A stretch of 64,000 bases of DNA from Silene latifolia (lineage: Eukaryota > Streptophyta > Magnoliopsida > Caryophyllales > Caryophyllaceae). Below the pieces are notes generated by a model that was not told where the DNA came from, did not search any database, and saw only the letters and a program-made list of their open reading frames with translations. Below, piece by piece: positions 35,143-46,724 of the stretch. Each line of letters starts with the position of its first letter. Positions within the stretch are counted from its first letter, which is position 1. The stretch is from NCBI RefSeq assembly GCF_048544455.1, contig NC_133529.1, positions 50,095,901-50,159,900 on the forward strand. Reading direction: 5' to 3'. The position numbers and the translations under genes were made by a program.

Positions 35143-36649
35143 TGATGCGTGTCATTTATATGATGTTTTACATCCTATTTTCCACGCATTTCAGAGCTCA
35201 TTCATGTAGTTTATGCTACATTTCTCCCTATTTCCGTCTACTTTCGTGTTTTAGTACTTTATTACAGAAATGTGAAGAATTCAACGGAAATCAAGCTAAA
35301 TCCGTCCCCGAGTATATCCTGCATTGCATTTGACGTGAAGTATTCGCTTAAGGAACGAGCTTGGTGCGCAATTCAAGGCCCAAAAGACAAATCCACGAAG
35401 TTATAGAAGTCAAGTATCAGCTAAAGCAGTCGATCGACCAGTGCCCTTGGTCGATCGACTAACTTGCGGGATCCAGAACCTACTGTGCACTGCTACTCAG
35501 TCGATCGACCACTACCCTTAGTCGATCGACCAAGCCGCTATCCCAGACGAGAATTAAAAGATCGAGGAAACGCAAGCCCATTGTGTTTAGGTTTTGATAA
35601 TAAGTGTTACGTATATTTCCTATATAACGTAACCTAGAACATCAGATTAATCATGAAGTTTTTACATTAAGTTTTACACACAGTTCTTTAGAAATAATTA
35701 GGGTTCGAGATTACTTTCGGTATTGAATACAATTCGCTTTGTCATTCGGCTTTGTTCTTTTCCTTCGCAATTCACACAGTACTCTCGTGTTTTATTCTGT
35801 TATTTTACTTTCGTTCATAGTTCTCGAATTTCTAGATCAGTTCCCAAGCCGAATTGCCATCTTTTGTTAATTGTTTATTTTATCGTTTTAAGCATGAATT
35901 CCGTAGTTTTAATCCTTAATATTATTGTTGCCTTTAATTTCAGTATGAGTAGCTAATTTATTCGTGCTAGGATGTAGGGGAATTATAGTGTATGCGGCAA
36001 TATAATGAACACGGCCTGATTCGCGTGTCAGTCGATCGACTGCCATACCTGGTCGATCTACTGACCACGTGAGGTTTACCTTCGTTTTAATTGATTTAAA
36101 TGTTGTATTTGACGAATCGAGTGCACACGACTAGTTGAATGCTTAATATATGACTGACCCATTAGATCGAGAGATAGGGACAGTTGTTAGATCACCAATT
36201 AAAATGACTAAACTGTGCTGAGATCGAAAGGTAGGTAAGGTTTAGACCGTTAGTCACTTTTCAGGACGAAAGTTAATATTAGTGATATTAGGGACTTATA
36301 GCGAGATCGAAAGATGCTATTTGTTAAGAGTGGACCGAGAGGACCTCTTTATTTACCGCCTCATGTGTTTGATTTAGACCTGTTTAGTATGCTGCCGCCG
36401 AAACTATAACGAACCGACCATCCTAGTACCCCTTTTTATATTTGATTTCATATATTTCATAGTTTACATTTCTTTTACTGTTATTAGCTTTAGACCAAAT
36501 CCAATCAAACCCCCACATTTGTTACCTTAGGACTAAATTCAGACAACTATTGATTACATCTGCCTCTCTGTGGTTCGACCCGACTGCCGCTAGCTATAGT
36601 TGTAGTTGGAGATTATAAATTTACTTTTGACACCTCACGAAGGGTATCA
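35143..36649 (+). repeat. 3' LTR of element C (1507 bp)
   Basis: The same length as the 5' LTR, with about 17 substitutions and no indel seen. Its motif pairs are at 35429/35450, 35500/35521 and 36031/36052; the last copy is mutated (GTCGATCTAC). The TATA box is at 35621-35627. Confidence 0.95.
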
Positions 36650-37097
36650 CTCCTCCCCATTGAGATCCATGACAACCCACCACCAAGAGAAGAGAACCTC
36701 ATCGACCTCACGAGTTGCCGGAATGTGGTGTTGCACAACCATCTTATGTACCTATTCCACCCTACCCAACACAACATGTACCATTCACTCCTCAAGACCC
36801 GAGAGCTCCATCCATGACCGATTTGATGAAGCTCTTGGAGTTCACAATGGGAGGGTTGACAGCTACTTGGCCCAATACCCCTCCTACTACAACATGGCTC
36901 AACAAGGGTACATCAACCCTAGAGGCCCTCATCCATCTTGGGCTCAACCACATCTCTTGTTCCCTAACTATGGCTACCAAGGAGGGAACTTTGGAGACCA
37001 AGGTGGGGGATTCTTTAACCAAGGAGGAGGGTATGACCAAGGAGGATCTAGAGGACGTGGAAACCGCAATGATGACGATGATGATGATGATGAGTAG
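36650..37097 (+). pseudogene. ORF2 of element B, C-terminal part
   Basis: This continues ORF2 after the insertion of element C and the CTCCT duplicate. It includes the proline-rich AQPSYVPIPPYPTQ, then after a frameshift LGVHNGRVDSYLAQYPSYYN and MAQQGYINPRGPHPSWAQPH. The end is glycine-rich (YQGGNFGDQGGGFFNQGGGY) with an Asp-rich tail before the stop at 37097. The same arrangement ends ORF2 of element E. Frames shift at least once near 36835, so the gene is dead. Confidence 0.72.
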
Positions 37098-39172
37098 GAT
37101 GGCTAGAGGTGCTCAAATATACCACCTCCATTTGTATGATACTCTTTCCTTATCTCTCATGTGTAGTTGCATTGTAATATATCTCATATGATTAGATTAG
37201 TTTGCATTGTAATATATATATATATATCTCATATGATTCGTATAGTTAGTTGCATATAGACTTAAGTTCATGCATAGTCACTAATGACCCAACCTCATTT
37301 CCACTACACTAAAAATAATGCTTAAATTGGTTTGGGGAGGTTTGATCATAGGTGATCATAGTTTAATAGAAAACATGCATCACCTAGTGTAGTGTAGATT
37401 GCATTCATTTATTATATATGTCATGTAGAATTGCATTTAGTTAGAGCATGCATTCATTCATATCATATCATTGCATTCGTACTTCATTTCCATAAAATCA
37501 AAAATCCAAAAACATATATTTCTTTTTCATTCCTACTCCTACATGTACATTGAGGAAAATGTCTAAAATAAAGTGGGGGATGGGAATTTATATTCCAAAA
37601 ATGCATAAAAATTGAAAATTTTCGAAAATTCCAAAAATATGTTCTTTAATTTCATAAAAACAAAATCCATAAAAATTTGAAAATTTCAAAAACCAAAAAC
37701 ATGTTCTTTAATTTATTAGTGTAGAATTGTATATACTTGTGTTTTTTGTCCTCTTCTTACATAGATACGGCACTACATTGGAGGCATTAGCAAGGGAATG
37801 TGAAGACCGCTTGGTATGATCGTTCTAATCCCAATTTCCCTTCCGTTTTCTTTTCATTATTCATATGAGGAGGATGGGCTTACATGTCAAGTAGGATGTG
37901 GTGTATTTTATTGTTGCGGTTTGTGTATCTGTGTGTTGTTAGGAGTTTGCATTTAGTTTATGTGGCATAATAGTTGATATAAGCATATGCATTAGGTTGT
38001 ATATATGTTAGTTGCATCATGGCAGTAGTTGCATGGTTAGAAAATTTTGTGAAAATGCCTATTTGGGAAGCTTGACAAGTTTATATAAGGCCCTTGTAGA
38101 TAATTTTTCTCCTTGAGACTTTGTTTACTAGAATACCCTCAAGACACCCTAGGATGTGTCATACTATTATCTTTTGACCCATGTACTAAGGCCTAGTCAA
38201 GAGTACCAAGTGATGTGATAACTCCTTGGCTACCGTTTATTCCAAGGTGACCTTTGAAGCCATGCAACCGTTTTTACACTTCTATCATCATATTTTGTCA
38301 ACAAAAAGGGAAAAGGCACAAAAATCACCAAAATGAGTTCAAGTACCAAAATCAAAATAAAAAAGTTTGCAAAATTGCATCAATGAAAAGAGGAGCAAAA
38401 ATAGACTCCCATGCTTTAATAAAAGTACCCTTTCTACAAAATGGGGTTACTTTGAAAAATGTTAAAAAATGCAAAGATTGAAAAATTTGCCAAGTATCAA
38501 AATGCCAAACATCAAAAGTGGCAAAAGAAATGTTCTCAAAAAGCCAAATACCACAAGAAATTGGGGGGAAAAACAAATCAAAAAGTAAACTACAAATGTG
38601 AAACTCAAAACATCTTGATCCCTTTTATCCATTGATCCTATTTTGTTGCATAGTGGAGAGGGGACGACCCTTTTTCTTGTCTAGTCAAGAGGGGGAATTC
38701 CGTGATGCTACAAAGTTTCTAACACCATAGGGAGCCTACTCTTGACAAAAGCATTTAGCGATTGAGGACAAAGGTACCCTAGTTTGACACAACTTGGAGG
38801 TGATTTGTTGGTATCCTTTTAGACTTAGTAGCTTGAAGAAACCATATTTATAATGGAGTGTGTACCCTTAGATTGCTTCCCCCTTAGATAATTTCCGCCA
38901 CTTAGATGAGGAAAGTGGCTATTCTTTTGTAGATGCATCCATTACTCATTTTGTGTGCTTAATGCTTGGATGTATCGCCATTTTGGCAAGCCCCACCTTG
39001 CCTTGCAAGAAGGCATCTTACCTCATGGATGTCTTATTGTGAGTTGAAGGGGCGGAGTGAGACCCGTTAATTGTCTCACATCGGTTATATTATTACTAGG
39101 ATAGTTTAAATAAAGGTCTAGTTCTAGTCACCTCTTTACTCAGGACGAGTAAAGGTTCGGTTTGGGGATGTT
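37098..39172 (+). other. Noncoding 3' region of element B
   Basis: About 2.1 kb without a gene, closely parallel to 60894-62931 of element E. Landmarks in order: internal PPT-like GGTTTGGGGAGGTTTGAT (37329-37346); hairpin ACATTG-AGGA-AAATGT (37547-37562); A/T tracts; and conserved phrases such as 'ttctaacaccatagggag' and 'gaggacaaaggtaccctag'. The pre-PPT hairpin CTTTACT-CAGGACG-AGTAAAG (39134-39154) and the PPT GGTTTGGGGATG (from 39159) come last. Confidence 0.8.
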
Positions 39173-40823
39173 TGATGTGAGTCTTAATAACGCACATTTA
39201 GTCCCCTAATTGAACCTACTTTGCATACTAATATAGCATTTCATGGCCATTTTATCCGTCAATTCCTTCCTATTTTGCTTTCCTATTGCATTTTATATGT
39301 CTTGTAGGAAAGAAGATAATGAGGCGGAATTCCCGTCTCTCGCGCATATTCGGAAGCTTGTTGACGACCTTGGATGGACTAGTATGAAGAGGACACAAGA
39401 ATGATGACCAAGGATGAAGAATAAAAGAGTATATATAAGGATCATAGGCTTAAAAGCAAGGAGATAGAACCCTATCCCAGGATCCGTGCGTCCCAAGCTC
39501 TAGAAGAGCGTCTTACCATAGGATCCGAGCGTCCCAAAACCAAGACGCGCGTCTTAGCCTGGAATCCGAGCGTCCCGCAGCCAATCCGAGCGGATTCCTT
39601 ACACGATCAACCGTGCTTCAAGCCAGGACGCACGGATCTTCTTTAGAGTTGCTACATGATCCGTGCATGTCCCTCGGGACTTGCAAAGCTCCATTCAACA
39701 ATTAAGAATGTTATTTACTAATCTACCCTTGCTTAACCTAATGATGTACCAATATATATACTCCATTTGTAATAATCAAGAGACTAAGTTCTCTTAGATT
39801 AAATCAAAGCTTCTTTAGATTAGATTAAGCCTTCATTAGGAGTAGATTAGAATAGATTAATCTCAATCATTCCACAAAATTACACATTAATTTTTCCTTA
39901 ATTATTGTTCAAGTTTTAGTTGGGCAATTAGAAGCTTATTTGGGTTTATTGGAGGATTGACAAACTTCCATCAATCATCAAGTTTACTTCTATTATTCTT
40001 TGCTTTATTATTTGCATCATCTCAAATAGGTATAATCTCTTTTACCCTTGTTTAATTATTGTTAATCACATCATTTATTCATCATGTTTTGCTTTGTTAG
40101 TATGATTGACAATCTTATTAGCATGCTAAACATGATCATGAGTGAGTAGTCCTTTAGCTAGGGTTAATAGGGAATTAGGGAAAATAAACTTGGGGATTGA
40201 TTTATGCTTAATATAATATATTTTCATAATTAAATTGCTTGCTTGGCGTGATTTCAACCTATGCACATGTTATGTTTCATGAAATGCTAGACTATGAAAC
40301 CTTGTATTTTTTACCCATCTCTTATCTTTTCAATGAGGCTTGTAAGACATAAACCAACTCGAGCCTTGTTATACCATGCATAGAGTTGAATAGGAGGAGA
40401 ATAAGTCGACTTGTAGGTGTTGTACAGTCTAGACGACTCGGCTCCGGGACCTAAATCTTCCTAGGGATTGTAAGATATACACTAACTCGATCCTATCACA
40501 ACAATAAGTGATTGCTTCTAATTGAGAACATGTTTGTATGATCTATTTTCATGAATCCCCTATGAACCCATGACACCCTAGTGCTTTTAATCATTTGTTT
40601 ACATCTTTTTATTTATTTCTTGCTTTACTTTATTGCTTTCATTAGTTTAGACTCATCAACTTCAAACCCCAACAATTGTGACACTTGCATAAATTGAGAT
40701 AGATAGACTTAGAACCCAAAGCACACAGTCCCGTGGATCGACCTAGATTTAACCACTAACTAGTTGTTTGTTGAGATTATAAATGTGTTTCATTGGGCGT
40801 GTGACGGCCGCGATACTCAATCA
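39173..40823 (+). repeat. 3' LTR of element B (1651 bp)
   Basis: It runs from TGATGTGAGTC to CTCAATCA, followed by the TSD CATGC. Six GC-rich motif units have core positions 39485, 39505, 39526, 39546, 39567 and 39587 (steps 20, 21, 20, 21, 20). A TATATATA box lies near 39753. From about 39950 onward it shares sequence with the LTRs of D and E ('gtcgacttgtaggtgttgta'). Confidence 0.9.
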
Positions 40824-40828
40824 CATGC

Positions 40829-43800
40829 CTATGTATGATTTCTTGTGAAGATGTGTGAATAGAAGTAATGATTTGTCATAAAATGTTTTGATAATATCTT
40901 CTATGCATCCACGGTTCAAAAGTCTTATTGCTCAAACTAAACACTTGTCATCAAGCACATAAGTTATTAAGAACATGACAATGTTAAATTGGTAAATTGA
41001 TTTGTTATAAATTTTGATTAACCAAATACCACAATAGAGTTAACCCTTGTGAAGGATTAACTAGGAATTTATATGAAGATAAGTCTTCATCAAGTAGAAA
41101 TTCTTGAAGTCAGTGGGAGCAATAAGAAGTAAGTACCTATCTTAACTGTTAAGGATAGAACTAGGCTCGAAAGAGAAAGTGTTAGACACTAAAATAGAGA
41201 CAAACCCCTAATAAGTAAAGATCAAGGAAGTTGGTCGTGTGACTCCAGCATATTCCTTCTTGAATATCTATGACATTGACAATGCATTATTTCCAATTAC
41301 CACATCATGAGTATTTGATACAAATTTGGGAATTTCATCATAATATTTGGCATTATCGTGTGACGACTAGCAAGAATAAGTTCAGAAATTTGCATGAATG
41401 GAACTAGGGTAGTTGCCATTTCATCGATGAACATATGAATGTTGTAGTGTACTCATTTTATTTTTGTATTTAGAAATGTACCTCAATAATTGTTATGATG
41501 TACACTAACTCTAAATAAGAATATAATTCAAGTTTTTGTATAAAAACAAAAGGGTTTCACTATTATGTAATTAAAACAAGCATTGTGCCCTTACATACCA
41601 CGATTAAGTTTATGGTGAGACCATACAAATCAAGGTAATTATATTCAAACTAGAAATAAAATGTCATATATACAAGACTCAAGTTGGTGACCCCAATCAT
41701 TTCTCAATTCTCGATTGAAAATCGCATTTAGAAACTAGTTTTGACTAGTCTCCCAAACCATTTGATTGGGAATATTTTGGTGTGTGCGAATCTTGTATTC
41801 AAAGCAAGATAATTCATGACTTTTTCTTGAAAATGATCATGAATAGAGCATGATATTCGCCCTATTAGCACTTTGAAGTGCATGGTCTAATACAATTTCA
41901 AAAGGTTATTACTTCTTCATCTCTTTTATCTACGAACTAGGTTGATACTTAGTGTCTACCTAATGAGGTAAGAAGAGAAATTCTTTGAATAAGTTCAAAG
42001 AATTCTTTACATGAAGTATCGAAGCCTAGAGATTATACAATCAAAGTATTCGTACTTTGTTAAAATTGGGAACAATAAAGTGATGACTTTTATCTGCACC
42101 AAAAAAAGTGTGATATGGTATCGCAAGTTCACTTTTATTACGATATGATTGGATCTTTACAATATAGTTGGAGGTAGTTTCTGTTATAAAATTTGTCTGG
42201 CATTTAAATTTTCCACTAAAACAAAACATGGTTAAAGCAATCATCTACTTTTCATGTGAGATATGATTAGGCATGATACCTAAATTGTAGCTTGTTTCGA
42301 TAGTAAACATGTGCTCTCTCTTCCTACATGATCACAAGAACAAAGGGTTTGTGGCTCGTGATGCTGTCTATTAACGAAAAGGGTATTATTTCTTAAAGAC
42401 AGAGTGGGATAAAATGTTCAAGAGCCACAAACTGAGAATAAGACGTAGGAAGATGGTATTTCTTGGTCAAAATCAGTAAATATTGATTTCGAAACCTAAG
42501 TGGACAGGAGTCATGTTATTTTTGAAAGTAACAAACCTGTAACTTATTAAGATGCTTTATCTAGTTTCAACTCCGCATAAGTCCGAATTGAGCATAAACA
42601 TTAAGATGTTTATGTGACTTGGTTGATTGGTGGTAAGTGGTTTACACCAATTGCAACGCTTCGTTAAATTCGGATTTCATAATATTATTTGACTGTTGGA
42701 TTTTAAAATCACCTTGCATGAGTTTCGTAAATTGCAACTATCTTAAGTAGAAGTCAAGGAGTTGAATGGTATGTTTCAGACATGTTATAAACCTTTCTCG
42801 ATTTTTCGAGTAGTTTTGTTTATACATGAAGTTTAGTGGGAGTATTATTAGTCTTATATGTGAATGACATATTGATCACTGTGAGTGATGAAAGAATTAG
42901 GAGAAGAATAATACATCTCTAAGATATCCAGTTCGATGGATATTAGCATAAAGTTAATATTCTTATGCTAATAAGAATCTTGACAAGTTCAAAAGTATTG
43001 AACATGAAGAAATTGAATCCTTTTGCTTCCGCTGGGGGATTAATTCATTACGCTAAGATGTATTACCATTCTTAAACCCTGTATACTTGGAGTATGACGA
43101 GATGTTACAAATGGAATCCTTGAGATAAGTCTCTATATAACCACATAGTTCATCAGTTAGTACTCAGGAAGTACTAAAGATATGAAGCTAAGCATTTAGA
43201 AATGAGATGGATTTATGTGCAAGGAGTTACACAAAAACCATATTCTAAACACATAAGGATGGTTAGAGAACCATCTTGGATATATTATTTAAGGAGGATA
43301 TCTGCTAGAAACGTCCTAGGCAGTTGAACAATGAGATATACATAACGGAAATTGAGTACACTTGCAATAATGAGATATGCTAGGAGGAAGGGATGATATT
43401 AGGATTCGGTTTTATGAATTGGAGGAACTATGATAGTTCATTCCAATAACCAAAGGTTTTATCCCTACACACTGTGAGGATAGTGGGAGCTATTCTAAGG
43501 CAAGATAGCCTATGTCTAGATTGGATCTAGACATATATACTCAAAAGGTTTTTTATAATAAAGATTATACATAACAAAGGGAAATAGTATATAGTAAGGT
43601 TAGTAAAGTGCAAAGTGTTGCTTAGACTTACTAATCAAGGCCTTCTCATAGGCTTAGCATGATGTGTCATACCATTTCAATTGAATTAAGATGATCCACT
43701 ATATACAAGATTAAAAATGAATTATAGATTATGTAGTAATTGATATTGTATCAATTTTACATATGTGATAATGCACTCATCGTTTGAGTTTTATTAAAAC

Positions 43801-43830
43801 TCTTTTATTACTTTGTTATATCCAAATAGG
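40829..43830 (+). pseudogene. pol: Decayed pol of copia-B
   Basis: After the CATGC duplicate the copia-B interior resumes. No long frame survives. Relics include the integrase end at about 42344-42412 (KGFVARDAVY then a stop) and the RT catalytic motif at 42857-42868, which reads Y-V-N-D: the first catalytic aspartate is replaced by asparagine. These align in order with copia-A1 (21134 and 21849). The rest is too mutated to assign domain by domain. Confidence 0.75.
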
Positions 43831-44500
43831 TTGTAAAGACAACTTTGAACCCTTTTAAAGTGAACTGGATTGACATAGTATTGGCCCCTAGTTGTTTATA
43901 TGAGGTGACGTCTCCAAGTGACTAGAGTGTTATGCGATTGATGGCAATTTCAAGTGCCATAGGGTCATAAGGGATGACTAGTCGATCACATAGGCGGACT
44001 GTATGGGACACTCTGTCGGACAGTGACCGCTTATAGAGTTCTGGCAACATTTATATAGCCTGGTCGTGGCGAGAGCTACTATAGTATTCTTTTGAGTCGA
44101 TTCTTTGACTAGAGACTGTTCGCCCAAGTCGGCACAGTTTCTGATTCACTTTGATTTCTGCCCCAAGCCATTCTGTCAAAAGGGGTGAGTGTGCATCTTT
44201 TGGGTCATGATGAATTGTGGGTGTACGAAGGGAATAGTGCGATAGGAATTTTCCACCCCTTGTCAGGGTTATTTTAAATCTTAAGGTCACTTGAGGAGTA
44301 GTGAACTGGAAATACGTGGCCACGCTCGGAAAGTATCCACGGTAGATAATTCCGGTCAAACAGTTACTCTCCAGATCGAGGAAACCACTCTTGATATGAT
44401 CACATGCAAGTACGACCTGCAAGACACCTTGCATTGAGTGGGAGATTGTAATAGGACAGGAGAATTGGTGACGCACACTTGTCTCGAACAAGTGGGAGAT
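43831..44500 (+). other. 3' UTR and PPT of copia-B
   Basis: A conserved noncoding block shared with copia-A1 and A2 ('gaggtgacgtctccaagtga', 'cctggtcgtggcgagagcta'), ending AAGTGGGAGAT before the LTR. An antisense frame (44578-44051) related to that of copia-A2 overlaps it; I regard it as a by-product of the conserved block. Confidence 0.78.
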
Positions 44501-45232
44501 TGTTGGAGTATGTGTCCTCAACAATGGTGCGTTCACATTATTGAAACTCATGATAAGAATATGTAAGGTATGATTCATTTATATATGTCAACTGATCAAC
44601 ATTAATCGATAATGATTGGCTGACTAGAGTTTGACATTACTGTCGTTTAACGGTGGTGATCAGTTGATCCCTTAAGGTCACACCTAAAGGACGATTCCCT
44701 GAATTGTAAAGTTAATCGATTGTATGACGATACAGATTGATTAAATCCTTAAAATGAACAAATTGATATATAAGAGAGAATATTATATCTTATTGTAATG
44801 TGATTAAATAAGATTCAATTTAGTAATTAATATGTTACATTACTAAAATTGATTGATGTTTATGAAATATTTGAGATAAGAGCAATTAGTTAATCATAAT
44901 TACAAAATATTGTAGATTATATTGACTAGACTTAAAATGACCCATTTTATATACATGTAATTATGAATTACTAGTCAATTTGATAAATGTAATTTATTTG
45001 ATATAAAATGATATTTAATTTGTTAAATAAACATTATAATATCAAATAACATGTTATATGTAACATGACCTACCAAATTACAAAGATAAAATGGAGGTCC
45101 ATTTTATGTAAGAAAACCGGTTGGATTAGGGGTTAGTGGATGATGATTTTGTCATTAGTTTATTGCATGCTTAAGACATCATCATTACACCATAAGCATG
45201 CCTTAAAACCCTAGGACCTACTATACTTATGG

Positions 45233-45490
45233 CACTACTACAATTTAAGGCTTTGAGAACGCCACTTAAAGAACGGTTGCAAGCAGAACCGGTCTCTTTT
45301 TTATTTTTAGTTTGGGCGCGCATAAAGAATTCCAACAGAGAACGGTCGTTTGTCTGAACCGTTCTTGTACATTAACAAAGAGCACGGTTAGGTTTGACCA
45401 ACCGTCCTAAAAAATCAAATAGAAAGGTTAATATCGAGAACCGTTCTCTTTGAAAAAACAAAGAGCACGGTTTATATTATCACCCGTTCT
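45233..45490 (+). repeat. 5' terminal and subterminal repeats of the CACTA transposon
   Basis: After the inverted repeat come alternating units such as AAGAACGGTTGC, GAACCGGTCTC, GAGAACGGTC, GAACCGTTC, AGAGCACGGTT and GAACCGTTCTC, on both strands. Confidence 0.85.
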
Positions 45491-46724
45491 CGTTTATATC
45501 CCTGAAGAATATTCCTAACTTGCCGTTTCGTGTTTACCCTTCTATTTTTTTCATCGCTTTCACCACTACGAATCACCAACGCACCCTGATAACCCACCCT
45601 CGCCGACTTTTCTACTTTGTCGCTGCTTGCCACCGCCTCCGCCGTCTTTTCCGCCATAGCACGGTTTGGTTTCCCCTTGCACGGTGTGATTTCCCTATAC
45701 TCGTTTTGTCGTCCCTTGTTTGTCCCTGGTCACTCGTACTCCGGGTTATGCACGCCTTTGTCGTCGCCGATCCTTCTTCCTGCTGATTCTACTAGTAAGA
45801 CCATATTTCTTAACTCTTTAATGCGATAGTTAATCGGTGGACTGAATATTGTGACGGTATAGAATTAATCGAATTGACCTAAAAAATAAAATGTATCGAT
45901 TTGAATGGAAAGAAGGGGTAGGGGTTATATGATGAAAATCAAATTTTGGACTAATGTTTTGTAATTGATCAATAATTGTCTTCTTATGTTGAATATGTTT
46001 GTGTTTGTACCGCACTGTCGCCCAATGTTAATTGGTTGAGATATGAACAATGTAACAAAGTTAATACTTCGTATTTACACAAAATTAGTAATGGGTTAAC
46101 AGGCCTAATGTGAGACGCAGGACTCGCATTTGGGGTTGATTGACTTGATTCATGATTTTCCAATATCCTCTAATATACACTCGCAATGTTAAACCGAGTA
46201 ATTTTCTACTTTCACCACGAATCCTACATAGTTAGAACTAGTAGACGGATCATTTTAGTTGGTATAAGTCAAGTCAGTCAGTGCCCTCTCATCAAGTCTT
46301 TTGCATTCATGTAGGTCTATTTGGGGTTGGTCACTGTCAGGTTCGAGTAAAATTCAGGTTTATTACTAGCAAGATGTTTACGTATATGTGTCAATTCAGA
46401 CATGAAAACTCAAGTAGAATAGATGAATTCAGATTTCAGGTAATATTCAGGTATATACTCCTGAGCGGGTCGGTTTGACAGCTCTACGAAATATACAATT
46501 CCCTTCCTTATGACAGTATATGGTGGTAGCAGTATGTTACATAACGTACTTAGCTTGAATGTAAGGGTAAGTGAAGCCACATAGGACTCCCTTTCAAGCT
46601 AATCCACCTAAATTGTGGTGGAACCCTTAGAGTTAGACAACTATAATATATGACTTGCTCCTGGAACTACTCTAGACATACTGAAAAATCGATAGTTTAT
46701 TGCCTTAAGACAATACTAAAATCG
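45491..46724 (+). other. CACTA interior, unassigned
   Basis: A pyrimidine-rich part (45500-45790), followed by a donor-like CTAGTAAG near 45790, resembles a 5' UTR or first exon of a captured plant gene. I could not recognise the protein in any frame. The rest looks like intron or intergenic DNA. The last five bases, AATCG (46720-46724), are the TSD of the solo LTR. Confidence 0.4.

Larger units (their letters stand above)
28253..36649 (+). mobile_element. Athila-like element C, gag-protease only (8397 bp)
   Basis: A complete insertion with two 1507-bp LTRs and the perfect 5-bp TSD CTCCT (28248-28252 and 36650-36654), inside ORF2 of element B. It has a perfect tRNA-Asp PBS, gag, protease, a 2.2-kb noncoding 3' region and a PPT, but no RT, RNase H or integrase. 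I counted about 17 differences between the LTRs (about 1.1%), so insertion is recent. The absence of pol makes it non-autonomous, comparable in organisation to the plant TR-GAG class. Eleven pairs of the palindrome GTCGATCGAC are scattered through it. Confidence 0.95.
25968..40823 (+). mobile_element. Athila-like element B, non-autonomous, split by element C
   Basis: The ends are TGATGTGAGTC at 25968 and CTCAATCA at 40823, flanked by the perfect TSD CATGC (25963-25967 and 40824-40828). It contains a truncated 5' LTR, an inter-ORF segment, an ORF2 of the Athila ORF-1 type split by element C, a 2-kb conserved noncoding 3' region and a complete 3' LTR. No gag, protease, RT or integrase remains. 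A deletion joins 5' LTR sequence (about 26463) to the region that in element E lies after ORF1. Confidence 0.9.

Noticed and set aside
28539-36061. GTCGATCGAC repeats as a CRISPR-like array
   Set aside because: The units are 10-bp palindromes in isolated pairs spread over a plant retrotransposon; there is no repeat-spacer array and no cas gene.
36606-37191. Independent gene next to the element C 3' LTR
   Set aside because: It is the C-terminal part of ORF2 of element B, displaced by the insertion and frameshifted.
45520-45829. Small frames in the left CACTA interior as genes
   Set aside because: They are short, overlap in several frames and end at a donor-like site; at most a fragment of a captured exon I cannot identify.
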